DNA from: a virus
Length of the DNA stretch: 43,680 nt
Virus record (IMG/VR): IMGVR_UViG_3300044707_000195
Location: 1-43,680 of that record
Direction: 5' to 3' (one strand)
This document shows positions 27,090 to 34,422 of the stretch, in pieces (position 1 is the first letter of the stretch; every line of letters starts with the position of its first letter). The translations under genes were made by a program, and so were the position numbers. A model generated the notes under the pieces. That model saw nothing but the letters and a program-made list of their open reading frames with translations. It searched no databases and was not told the DNA's origin.

Positions 27090-27474
27090 CAGTCAACCTC
27101 TTAAGATACCACTCAGCTTTCTTTAACGACTCATCGCCGCCTTTCAAACGTTCGCGCCAGACATACTTAATGACGTTACCTTTACAGAATCCGCGGAACT
27201 CTTCAGGTGTTAGCGCCGCGCGGATAGCTTCGATACATTCTATACCTCCACTGGTGTAATGCACGGGAGAGTTGATGTTGTCCCGTTCAATTTTATCAAT
27301 AGCACCAAGTGTGTCATCGTCTGTTTCTAGAAAACACTGAATCCAGAGAGTATCATCTCCTTGCTTCTTTCTTTCGTTTTCTAAAACCAACATTGCTGTA
27401 AAGTATGAGAAATGTTGAGTGTCATTAATAGGAGTGCCGCCTTTACACACCATCCAATATTCGCGATTTACCAT
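27076..27474 (-). CDS. DUF3310 protein (T7 gp1.7-like)
   Basis: 132 residues. The C-terminal half is a DUF3310 domain: NINSPVHYTSGGIECIEAI, then FCKGNVIKYVWR and SLKKAEWYLKRL. This family includes T7 gp1.7, a nucleotide kinase affecting phage dNTP supply. The N-terminal 65 residues are extra, acidic, and hold a Trp/Tyr-rich start. AAAGGAG precedes the ATG, which overlaps the stop of the VWA-like gene. Kinase activity is inferred from the family only. Confidence 0.82.
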   Translation of the reverse strand: MVNREYWMVCKGGTPINDTQHFSYFTAMLVLENERKKQGDDTLWIQCFLETDDDTLGAIDKIERDNINSPVHYTSGGIECIEAIRAALTPEEFRGFCKGNVIKYVWRERLKGGDESLKKAEWYLKRLTDGAN

Positions 27475-28658
27475 GAGTTGCTCCTTTCAAATACTCTCAC
27501 AAAATCTTTTACAGTTTTCACACCACTCCAGTAAGACAACTTACTTTTAGCAATCTGACGCTCGGCATTTTTCATAAACAGTCGATAACAAAGTTCAGCT
27601 GTCCTGTTGGTAATCTTGGTTTCGTCAGAGTTCCAATAAGAGCCGTCAACCCAGATGACGCGCTCGACATGTTCACAAAGCAGTAATCGCGTGTAACACC
27701 AGACTCCATCCATATCACCAGCAATGACAACAGTTGTAATGTTGTTGTCGGCGACTACTTTAGCAATCTGTTTAAAGTAGAAATCTTGTTGTGCATCTTT
27801 GAGGGTGTAGACATTGCCTCTCAAGTCGCCGTCGTCATCTTCCCAAAGAGAATCACCTGCCATAAGTTGAGTTTCTTTGGCTGCGCGCTTGCCATTAATG
27901 ATGTACCACTTAGGCACTCCATTATACTGAGGCGCAGACACTACATTGAAATCGTCGCGGATGTTAGTTACACCTTGAAGGAAGGTGTCATACAAAGAGG
28001 CGTAACTGCTGCACGACGGTGAGAAGTCAGGCAGGAAGAGTATAGAAGGATTGGCGCGCGTCTTCTTATTCACTTGTGTGGTAACGTCGCGCGAAGTCTC
28101 TAAACGTTTTACGAATTTGCCGCCATCAAGTTCGTCGCTGTCATATTGCATACCTCCCTCCATGAGGGTGTAGATTGCTTGTGCGACTTTCTTAATTTCG
28201 TCGGCAGATGCTTTCAGCCCAGCAGAAATGGTAATAGCGGCGTTAGGAAACCATCGCTTGATGTTGGTAGAAGAGTCGGCAACAGGTGCGCCAATTACAC
28301 CATCATCTGTTGCTTCTTCTGCGTCTTCAAACTCTAACTCGTCGTAGTCTGGGTTGATGAGTTCTTCGTCGATGAAATATTGCACCTCCTCAGGAGTAGC
28401 AGAGAAAGCTTCTTGCAGGTCTTCTTCATCGATAAGTTCGTCGGCGAGAATGCTGACAATAGCTGGAGCAGAGTCGCGCAATTCATCAAGTAGAGCATCT
28501 TTTAGAGGAGTATCAGAAATTGACGCGGAGTATTCATCGTCAGACAAAACAAACTTTGTAGAGATACCTCCCATTGTAAGCGCATCATACATTTCTACAG
28601 AGCATTCGACCCACTCAGTACCAAACAAATTTTGCTTTGCGTAATAGTATTTGGTCAT
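27468..28658 (-). CDS. VWA-like protein paired with a MoxR-type AAA+ ATPase
   Basis: 396 residues from ATG at 28658, which overlaps the AAA+ stop (TAATG). Residues 50-125 are very acidic. From about 200 a Rossmann-like region has SILFLPDFSPSCSSYA, a DxSxS metal-site motif (Asp211, Ser213, Ser215). A later strand has VVIAGDMDGVW (Asp315, Asp317), as expected for a von Willebrand A domain. MoxR/CobS-type ATPases commonly sit next to VWA proteins that act as their adaptors or substrates. The pairing is strong; the target is unknown. Confidence 0.7.
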   Translation of the reverse strand: MTKYYYAKQNLFGTEWVECSVEMYDALTMGGISTKFVLSDDEYSASISDTPLKDALLDELRDSAPAIVSILADELIDEEDLQEAFSATPEEVQYFIDEELINPDYDELEFEDAEEATDDGVIGAPVADSSTNIKRWFPNAAITISAGLKASADEIKKVAQAIYTLMEGGMQYDSDELDGGKFVKRLETSRDVTTQVNKKTRANPSILFLPDFSPSCSSYASLYDTFLQGVTNIRDDFNVVSAPQYNGVPKWYIINGKRAAKETQLMAGDSLWEDDDGDLRGNVYTLKDAQQDFYFKQIAKVVADNNITTVVIAGDMDGVWCYTRLLLCEHVERVIWVDGSYWNSDETKITNRTAELCYRLFMKNAERQIAKSKLSYWSGVKTVKDFVRVFERSNSW

Positions 28659-30034
28659 TAGTTTTCCCACCTTTTATATTGAGGTTTAACAAACTTGTCA
28701 GCGAAGTTGCCTTTCTTTAGTACTTCAAAGTCTTCTTCTTCTTTGCAAAGGTGCGCGAAGAATAGAAGTTCGATGTCGGTTTTTGTTTTGGCAAATTGGA
28801 GGTTATGTGCAAATAGCATACCCTCCTTAATAGATGGAGAAGAAGCGCCGTCTTTGCGAATAGCGGCGAGAGCGTCTACAATCTTTTCGGCGTATGTGCC
28901 GCCGATGAGAGAGATTTCAACGTCGCGAGGAAGGAAGTCAAAGTGATGGCGATAGCAGCGGCGGAGGAATGCTTCGCTGTGTGGGCGGTAGCCGTTAGAT
29001 GTAAAGAAAATTGTGATGTTTTCTTTTACACCCACCTCTTGAGTCCCTAGGAAGGGTACTCTATAGGTTTCGGCAAAGTCGAGAAATAGGTTTTCAGTAC
29101 GCTTGGACGCTTTGTCAATTTCGTCAACGCACAACACTACTTTACGCTTCTGCGATGCGCGAACAGCGCGGAGTAGTAAACCAGCTTGGTAAATATCTTC
29201 TGAGGAGGTACCTTCCCGTAGGACGGCTTTACCAACGTTGACGCTGTAAAACAAATCTTCGGCGTTTGTGCCGTCATGACACAGGGAGTACATGTACTCT
29301 GCGCCAATACGTTTGGCGTAACAGTCTGTGAAGAAAGTCTTGCCCGTTCCTGGTTTTCCTAGAAGGAGTGCAACATTAGAGTTGCCACTGTCGAGAACTT
29401 CAATAAGAAGCTCATCTGCTTTACGGAGTCTGTATTTAGGCATGTTGTAATCTTTCACTGTAGTAATTACAATAGGGTTGAGGATTTGGATAGGTTGATT
29501 GGGAGGTGCATAAAATTGAATGTCGTCACGTTCCCAAAAAATTTGTAATTTGTGGTTGTGTTCTTTGTTAACGATATCATCATACTCCTCTTGAGTCAAC
29601 TCTACAACAGGAAGTGGTATAACGGCACAGTTCGTTAGTACGAGTGTGGCGACTTCATTAAACTTCTCACGTTTGATGAACTGGAATGCAATATCGCCAA
29701 CTTGAACATCAATAGTGTCTGTTGTTCTAGAAAATGAACTTACTTTAGCGACTGCAATCTGCAAAGCATCGTCAAAATGTGAACAATTAAGTACTCGGTT
29801 ACGTGTGTATTGGATACCACCCATCCATAAGTACCACTCTCCGTTTACAGGATTTTTACGGAAATGGAAGGTACATCCGTCGTCTTTAGTTCTGTAGTCT
29901 GTATCAGTAGATAATAGACGACTGCCGCAACTAGTTTCGATGTCGAATTTTTCAAATATTGAGTCACGAAAGCTGTCTGCAATGATACTACCAGAGTGGT
30001 CGTGCGTGATAACAGTCGGTCTAATTGTCGCCAT
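28658..30034 (-). CDS. MoxR/CobS-like AAA+ ATPase
   Basis: 458 residues from ATG at 30034 (AGAGGA 5 bases upstream); a longer in-frame start at 30064 is possible. The N-terminal 190 residues are a separate, beta-rich domain. The AAA+ module has Walker A GKPGTGKT (226-233), Walker B VVLCVDEID (299-307), a sensor-1 Asn in FFTSNGYRP and arginines in EAFLRRC. These are the marks of MoxR-family remodelling ATPases; CobS-like relatives are common in cyanophages. It is coupled to the VWA-like gene. The upstream recombination genes suggest DNA-related remodelling. Confidence 0.85.
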   Translation of the reverse strand: MATIRPTVITHDHSGSIIADSFRDSIFEKFDIETSCGSRLLSTDTDYRTKDDGCTFHFRKNPVNGEWYLWMGGIQYTRNRVLNCSHFDDALQIAVAKVSSFSRTTDTIDVQVGDIAFQFIKREKFNEVATLVLTNCAVIPLPVVELTQEEYDDIVNKEHNHKLQIFWERDDIQFYAPPNQPIQILNPIVITTVKDYNMPKYRLRKADELLIEVLDSGNSNVALLLGKPGTGKTFFTDCYAKRIGAEYMYSLCHDGTNAEDLFYSVNVGKAVLREGTSSEDIYQAGLLLRAVRASQKRKVVLCVDEIDKASKRTENLFLDFAETYRVPFLGTQEVGVKENITIFFTSNGYRPHSEAFLRRCYRHHFDFLPRDVEISLIGGTYAEKIVDALAAIRKDGASSPSIKEGMLFAHNLQFAKTKTDIELLFFAHLCKEEEDFEVLKKGNFADKFVKPQYKRWEN

Positions 30035-30288
30035 TTTTCCTCTGCAAGTTTCTTTGCTTTCCAAGCCTTGTGTTCAAATGCTGTGTAGTTTTCAGTGTCA
30101 GGAGTGTCTTCGTCATACCAGCTAGATGATAGGCGCTTATCAACAGGTTCTCCAGTCATATTGTCTATCCATACTTGAGCTTGATTGTCATACACTATCT
30201 TACCTTCCTTAGCTGATTTTTCTAGAAACCAATGTTCTGGAGTGATACCTCGTTGACTACATTCTTTTAGAACATCTTCTATACTCAT
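29845..30288 (-). CDS. Hypothetical protein overlapping the AAA+ gene
   Basis: The first 85 residues look genuine: MSIEDVLKECSQRGITPEHW, then a beta segment KIVYDNQAQVWIDNM and a charged helix AWKAKKLAEEKWRQ. After about residue 85 the frame lies inside the AAA+ gene for about 190 bases and becomes Thr/Ser/Leu-rich, as an out-of-frame reading would. Either the 3' end is a chance read-through into the next gene, or an indel has removed the natural stop. The start overlaps the nuclease stop. No family was recognised. Confidence 0.6.
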   Translation of the reverse strand: MSIEDVLKECSQRGITPEHWFLEKSAKEGKIVYDNQAQVWIDNMTGEPVDKRLSSSWYDEDTPDTENYTAFEHKAWKAKKLAEEKWRQLDRLLSRTTTLVVSLQTAFVTQYLKNSTSKLVAAVVYYLLIQTTELKTTDVPSISVKIL

Positions 30289-31097
30289 TCAAAACTCCTA
30301 TACCAATTAGGTTTATATGTTACGAGGTACTGACCGTTACATTCATAGAACGCATCTTTGAATTTAGAGTATCTCATGTTTGGCGGCACAAGAAACTTAC
30401 CAGTAAGGGTGTGACCTTTCTTTTCAGGTACTCCCTCTGGAGCATTCAAATTGTCGATGATATAGTCTATGTCGTTGCACGCATTGTAATGGTGAATTAC
30501 AGAACGTGCGCGGGTAAGGTAGCGGTCATCCCATATGAGGGGTATCTCTCGTAACTCATTGGTTGACTTGTTAATGACAAGGAAAACGCCGCGCTTGGTT
30601 TTCTTTGCCGCACAGTAACAGTGCAGTTGTGTCAGATAGCCTCTGTCATCGTTCTGCTTGCGGCAGAAGTCAGTAAAGTATCTATCTGACATTGTTTTCA
30701 CTTCAACAACAACTTCGTCAACCATGAAGTCGATGTGACCAAGTACGCCGCCAAAGTCAATCTCATCCTGCGCCGAATGGATGTCATACCCTAGGAGGTA
30801 TACCACACACATGAGATATGCCTCGAACAAATGTCCGAGCAGAAATATCCAGCGCATCTTGAAGTTGGGTTCGTCTTGGTCTTCGTAGCCGATTTTGTTT
30901 AGGCAGAGTACAATAAGAGGCTTACCCATCTGAGATACGCGCAGATAGTGGTCGCCCTTGGTGCGAAACAGTACATCAGAAATGGCTGATGATAGTGATT
31001 TAGCAAAGAACGTGACTACTTTAGCAACAGTGGCAGCATCAGTAGGGTATACACCACTCTCTTCGTTCCAGTATTCGGTAAGCCGCTTAAAATACAT
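30285..31097 (-). CDS. PD-(D/E)XK exonuclease (RecB/Cas4-like)
   Basis: 270 residues. The active-site core is visible at about 118-140: LGHIDFMVDEVVVEVKT, giving the Asp and the Glu-x-Lys of the fold. It is followed by GYLTQLHCYCAAK, the Q-x(6)-Y helix typical of RecB/Cas4 and lambda-exonuclease relatives. No Fe-S cysteine cluster is evident. It lies two small genes away from the DUF1071 annealing protein, the usual exonuclease-annealase pair for phage recombination and end processing. Its ATG overlaps the preceding stop. Confidence 0.83.
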   Translation of the reverse strand: MYFKRLTEYWNEESGVYPTDAATVAKVVTFFAKSLSSAISDVLFRTKGDHYLRVSQMGKPLIVLCLNKIGYEDQDEPNFKMRWIFLLGHLFEAYLMCVVYLLGYDIHSAQDEIDFGGVLGHIDFMVDEVVVEVKTMSDRYFTDFCRKQNDDRGYLTQLHCYCAAKKTKRGVFLVINKSTNELREIPLIWDDRYLTRARSVIHHYNACNDIDYIIDNLNAPEGVPEKKGHTLTGKFLVPPNMRYSKFKDAFYECNGQYLVTYKPNWYRSFE

Positions 31098-31339
31098 TAT
31101 TCTGGTCTGTATCCTTTAGAGATTGGAAAATAGATTCGTTTGTCTGGGTGTACTGTTTCAACTATTATACGCTCATCGCTAGACTTAGATACGTTGTACG
31201 CTAAACCTTTAGCAAGTTTAATGTAAATATCTTCGTTGTGCTCAAATACACAAGCGATGTATAAGTCTTTGAAACTGCAAGGCTGTCTTGGGAGTAGACT
31301 ACCTTCTTCTTGATGAACGCTTAGATTTTTTGTCGTCAC
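31097..31339 (-). CDS. Small hypothetical protein in the recombination cluster
   Basis: 80 residues: a polar N terminus, a compact segment CSFKDLYIACVFEHNEDIYI, then KLAKGLAYNVSKS and a Tyr/Pro end. It has alternating strands and no motif I recognise. It overlaps its upstream neighbour by 41 bases and ends where the exonuclease begins. It may be an accessory of the exonuclease-annealase pair, by position only. Confidence 0.65.
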   Translation of the reverse strand: MTTKNLSVHQEEGSLLPRQPCSFKDLYIACVFEHNEDIYIKLAKGLAYNVSKSSDERIIVETVHPDKRIYFPISKGYRPE

Positions 31340-31592
31340 GTTCTTGCCTTACAGTAAGTTTGCCTTTATAGATGGGGTATTTGTCGCCGCCATCTTCTTC
31401 TTCCCAGAGTGCGATGTCGAGGGACATCTGCCCATAGTCGTCAACACCTTGGTCGTACGCTTGTGCAAGCATAGCTTGAATGTCTTCAACGCTGACTTTA
31501 AGAACACCCTTCAAGGCAGGACGTGGCGCTTCGTCTCCTTCCCATAAGGAAATCCAACCACAAGGTGGTTTTGGTGCTTGTTGTTTAGGCAA
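31299..31592 (-). CDS. Hypothetical protein next to the annealing protein
   Basis: 97 residues: a Trp-containing start (CGWISLWEGDE), PALKGVLKVSVEDIQAM, then MSLDIALWEEEDGG followed by PIYKGKL and a very basic tail KSKRSSRRR. Paired strands with 'KGxL' ends suggest a small beta-barrel-like nucleic-acid accessory protein, perhaps an ssDNA-binding helper. I cannot place it in a named family. It overlaps the annealing protein stop by 8 bases. Confidence 0.7.
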   Translation of the reverse strand: MPKQQAPKPPCGWISLWEGDEAPRPALKGVLKVSVEDIQAMLAQAYDQGVDDYGQMSLDIALWEEEDGGDKYPIYKGKLTVRQERDDKKSKRSSRRR

Positions 31593-32331
31593 AAGGATTA
31601 GCTCCTCTGCTTGATGCAGGACGTGTAGCGCCGACTTGGCGGCGTGATGTTGTGGCGGCGCGAGGTTGTGCAGCAGGACGTGACGGCTGTGAGCGACGCG
31701 CTAGAGGCTGACGCGCTTCAGTTTCAAAAACCTCATCGTCGCCTTCGTTAGCAGCGTACTCTCCATCATCTTCTTCGTCTTCCTCTAGTTCTTCGTCTTC
31801 TTCAAGAACGGCAGGTTGACGTGCTGCTCTAGAGGGAGGTGCAGAAGAACGACGCGCAGGAGGCGCTTTAGTTTCGCGGGTCGAGACAATGGCTTCGCCA
31901 TTAATCTCATCTTCTTCAAGTCGCAACCACAACTTAAGACCGATGCCTGTGACTTCAGCGAGTGCCTTAACTTTAGCGCGCTGGATACAGTCGTTGATAG
32001 CCCTACAATCAGGGTCTACCTCTGCCCCGTGGTTGAATCCTTTCATAACGGGGTAGTGTGAAGGAGTTGAGCGTGCACCAGTTGCTGTGTCAACGATGAC
32101 GACGCTTACAAATGCCGTACCATCTGGGAGGTACAGAACAGGCTTGCCGTCAAACAGCTCAATCTCGAAAACGAACGTTGAATGGTGTTGCTTCATGAGC
32201 ATCAGCGCAGCAGACCAAGGAATGTACTCAAGGTTACCTTTAGGGTACACTTTGACAAATTGAGATACGTCGATATTGTAATTCGTTTGAAAAGTCGCCG
32301 CGTCGATTACTAGATGATTTGTTTCTGTCAT
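31585..32331 (-). CDS. DUF1071 single-strand annealing protein (Sak3-like)
   Basis: 248 residues. Residues 1-135 form the DUF1071 core: a start like VKVYPKGNLEYIPW, then FVSVVIVDTATGARS, YPVMKGFNHG and the helix NDCIQRAKVKALAEVTG. This is the pattern of Rad52-type phage annealing proteins. The tail from about 150 is disordered, with a run of about 20 acidic residues between two Arg/Ala/Pro-rich stretches, as in ssDNA-binding tails. It works with the exonuclease two genes downstream in recombination and repair. Confidence 0.85.
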   Translation of the reverse strand: MTETNHLVIDAATFQTNYNIDVSQFVKVYPKGNLEYIPWSAALMLMKQHHSTFVFEIELFDGKPVLYLPDGTAFVSVVIVDTATGARSTPSHYPVMKGFNHGAEVDPDCRAINDCIQRAKVKALAEVTGIGLKLWLRLEEDEINGEAIVSTRETKAPPARRSSAPPSRAARQPAVLEEDEELEEDEEDDGEYAANEGDDEVFETEARQPLARRSQPSRPAAQPRAATTSRRQVGATRPASSRGANPFA

Positions 32332-32402
32332 GACATTTAAATAATAGTAAGGGCACTTTTTAGCAGCTAACTAACGAGGGTGTTACTCGTCACCAAAGTG
32401 TG

Positions 32403-32558
32403 TTACCAGTCTTTACGTCTGTCGCAAACAATTTGAGCAGAGTGTTTACAGTGAGTACATGTGACTATAGAATCTCTAGAGAAAAGCTTATCTCTATAGT
32501 GAAACCATTTCTTGCAAGATTCACATTCAAATGTATGGGTGCAGTCAAGTATGCGCAT
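32403..32558 (-). CDS. Zinc-ribbon micro-protein
   Basis: 51 residues, shorter than common ORF cut-offs. It contains FECESCKKWF and VTCTHCKHS, so Cys12, Cys15, Cys34 and Cys37 form two CxxC knuckles 18 residues apart, a zinc ribbon, with a fifth Cys near the end. The ATG lies 3 bases after the preceding stop; the ribosome site is weak. Such ribbons bind nucleic acid or RNA polymerase. In an early phage gene both are possible, but no target can be named. Confidence 0.75.
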   Translation of the reverse strand: MRILDCTHTFECESCKKWFHYRDKLFSRDSIVTCTHCKHSAQIVCDRRKDW

Positions 32559-32561
32559 ACA

Positions 32562-32771
32562 CTAACCTACTGTTACACCGTCTTCATAAACAGAGGATGA
32601 GGTGTAGTCTACGAATCGTACTTTACCTCTAGACACATCTAATATAAGTACCTGGTTGTTTGCAAAGTTTCTAAACTTTAAATAACCAGCTACCTTAAAC
32701 ATGTGAGTGACGTGTAAGATGTAGCGCTGCTTACCATCGATTAGTATTGGTAGGTGTAAAATTGCTTTCAT
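32562..32771 (-). CDS. Small hypothetical protein after the ligase
   Basis: 69 residues starting MKAILHLPILIDGKQRYI, beta-rich throughout (VLILDVSRGKVRFVDY). The start at 32771 is chosen because it overlaps the ligase stop (ATGA); an in-frame start at 32870 would lie deep inside the ligase gene. Regular strand pattern without helices suggests a small beta-barrel. The function is unknown. Confidence 0.72.
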   Translation of the reverse strand: MKAILHLPILIDGKQRYILHVTHMFKVAGYLKFRNFANNQVLILDVSRGKVRFVDYTSSSVYEDGVTVG

Positions 32772-33577
32772 CGAAACCTCAAAAATACGGGGAAACGTGG
32801 TGCAGTCTGTTCTGACTTCTGGTACTTGTACTCGACAGTCTTGCCAATTAGACTGTCTTTGTCCGCCCACAACAGTGAGCGCAAGTCGTCATTAAGTCCA
32901 CTACCACACCCAAATTCTATACCCTCTGGAGTGGTTAAGTCAAGTGCGCCAAGTGTATCAACAGGACGACCGTCTTCTTGTTTGCAGCGGTAGCCGATGA
33001 CTTTAGCTTCGGCGGTCAGATATCGCTTCATTGAAAGATACGACTGCTCTTTGAATGTTGCGCGACCTTCTTTATATTTCGCGTCTGGGTCACGGATGAT
33101 TATACCCTCCATACCAATAGAGGTGTAGTAACCTTCAAGCTGTAATAGCTCTTCGAGTGTGTGTACAAGAGTTCCGTCAGAGACGAAAATCTTTGTACAA
33201 GGCTCAGGTCGGTCGTACAGTGTGGAGTACAGCGATAAGAAGCGCTGAAGGAACGGCAGACTCTTTGAGTTGTCGTCAAACAAGTACAAGATGTACTTGA
33301 AGTCTTCTTTGTCATGTGAACGCACTGCGGAGGCGGTATCGGCAAAGTTGCCGTTGACGACAATCTCACCTTCTAGACCATGAGGGAGTGTAGAAAGTTC
33401 GCGCTGTAGAAACCTATTCGGGGTAAGTTTGCCCGAACGAGCGCGCACTTTACCATTGTCGATGTGGATGCGGATACCATCATATTTGGGGAGTACCATC
33501 TTAGGAAAGCGTAACAGTGCAAGTTTGTCATCTGCACCACCATCTAGGGTATGGTCTGCCAACATTGCTTTTTTCAA
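32768..33577 (-). CDS. ATP-dependent DNA ligase
   Basis: 269 residues from TTG at 33577, preferred because GGAGG lies 8 bases upstream and TTGA overlaps the preceding stop; in-frame starts exist at 33622 and 33565. Motif I is KYDGIR (Lys31 is the AMP-accepting lysine). GLEGEIV matches motif III, GMEGIIIR motif IV, and LSMKRYLTAEAKVIGY motif V. It is compact, like other podovirus ligases with a short OB domain. It seals nicks in replication and recombination. Confidence 0.9.
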   Translation of the reverse strand: MKKAMLADHTLDGGADDKLALLRFPKMVLPKYDGIRIHIDNGKVRARSGKLTPNRFLQRELSTLPHGLEGEIVVNGNFADTASAVRSHDKEDFKYILYLFDDNSKSLPFLQRFLSLYSTLYDRPEPCTKIFVSDGTLVHTLEELLQLEGYYTSIGMEGIIIRDPDAKYKEGRATFKEQSYLSMKRYLTAEAKVIGYRCKQEDGRPVDTLGALDLTTPEGIEFGCGSGLNDDLRSLLWADKDSLIGKTVEYKYQKSEQTAPRFPVFLRFR

Positions 33578-33780
33578 TTCTTCTTCCTCCGTTTGTATAT
33601 TTCGCGGTCTAGGATGCTGCAAAAGCCAGTGATGTTTTTGTCACTGAACTTTTCGACTTGCTCAAGACCTTCTAGAAGACCAGCATAGATAATTTCTTTA
33701 GCTTCTAGTGAGGCGTTCGTCAGCTTGACGTTACGCGTAAATCGGCGCACAAGCTCTGTCTGTTCCTTAGGTGTCATCAT
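33574..33780 (-). CDS. Small helical hypothetical protein
   Basis: 68 residues beginning MMTPKEQTELVRRFTRN, helical and basic, ending REIYKRRKKN. It starts in a TGATG overlap with the upstream membrane micro-protein; ATG codons at 33780 and 33777 are both usable. It ends in a TTGA overlap with the ligase. It could be a small nucleic-acid-binding protein from its charge. No family was recognised. Confidence 0.68.
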   Translation of the reverse strand: MMTPKEQTELVRRFTRNVKLTNASLEAKEIIYAGLLEGLEQVEKFSDKNITGFCSILDREIYKRRKKN

Positions 33781-33863
33781 GGACGGTCGTACACTCCTGC
33801 AAAATAATTAAATATAATCCACGCAAATGAGATAGCGTTAATTGCTAATATCAACTCGAACAT
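33777..33863 (-). CDS. Single-pass membrane micro-protein
   Basis: 28 residues: MFELILAINAISFAW, then IIFNYFAGVYDRP. One hydrophobic helix fills residues 3-22, with a short polar end. The ATG lies inside the preceding micro-gene, and the TGA overlaps the next start (TGATG). Very short genes are easy to misjudge. The case rests on coupling at both ends and on hydrophobic composition. Confidence 0.5.
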   Translation of the reverse strand: MFELILAINAISFAWIIFNYFAGVYDRP

Positions 33864-33936
33864 AAAGCACCAACAATCCAAATAGAATCAGTGTGAGGTC
33901 AACACCTGCGAGGAGGTGTAAAAGAAGTTGTGTCAT
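33838..33936 (-). CDS. Single-pass membrane micro-protein
   Basis: 32 residues: MTQLLLHLLAGVDL, then TLILFGLLVLYVRV. It is almost entirely one hydrophobic helix with a short basic end. The ATG overlaps the stop of the upstream HNH gene (ATGA). It runs into the next micro-protein in another frame. Paired tiny membrane proteins in an early phage operon may act on the host membrane or on transporters. Role unknown. Confidence 0.52.
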   Translation of the reverse strand: MTQLLLHLLAGVDLTLILFGLLVLYVRVDISN

Positions 33937-34421
33937 GTCCAAATTTCTCCACGTTTAATTTTACCAATGTTAGAAGCAGACACACCATACATCTCTGCTA
34001 CTTCACGCTGAAGTAAACCATCTTCGAGAAATTGTCGAATCTCATCTACATCATCTCTTGTAAGCACAGCCATGTTATGAGTTTCACCTCTACTCGGATT
34101 TAAACCGCAGTCTAAAGCATGTAAGCTATTATCAGAGAATGTAACGTACTCTAGATTTGTATAGGTGTTGTTAGATTTATTGCCGTCAATGTGATTAACG
34201 TTACAACCGTCTGGACAGTGACCTATAAATTCTCTAGCTACAAGAGAGTGAATGTATCTCTGTTTGCAGTCTCCGTTTCTCCACAGGTTTACTTTCAGGT
34301 AACCTTTGCCGTTGTCTGCGGGTGATAGCACCTTACCGCTTTTTACACTAAACACATTACCAAGGCTAGAGACTTGATAATGACCTTCAAACCCACTGAC
34401 ATCTCTGTATTCTTCTTTCAT
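33933..34421 (-). CDS. Free-standing HNH homing endonuclease
   Basis: 162 residues from ATG at 34421, just after the polymerase stop, with GAAGG upstream. The N-terminal NUMOD4-like segment YRDVSGFEGHYQVSSLGNV is followed by the HNH core CNVNHIDGNKSNNTYTNLEYV at about 80-100. The C-terminal HTH is VAEMYGVSASNIGKIKRG. It resembles the second HNH gene at 38753 in order and motifs, so both belong to one mobile family. The polymerase end looks intact, so this copy sits between genes. It ends coupled to the membrane micro-protein. Confidence 0.9.
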   Translation of the reverse strand: MKEEYRDVSGFEGHYQVSSLGNVFSVKSGKVLSPADNGKGYLKVNLWRNGDCKQRYIHSLVAREFIGHCPDGCNVNHIDGNKSNNTYTNLEYVTFSDNSLHALDCGLNPSRGETHNMAVLTRDDVDEIRQFLEDGLLQREVAEMYGVSASNIGKIKRGEIWT

Positions 34422-34422
34422 G

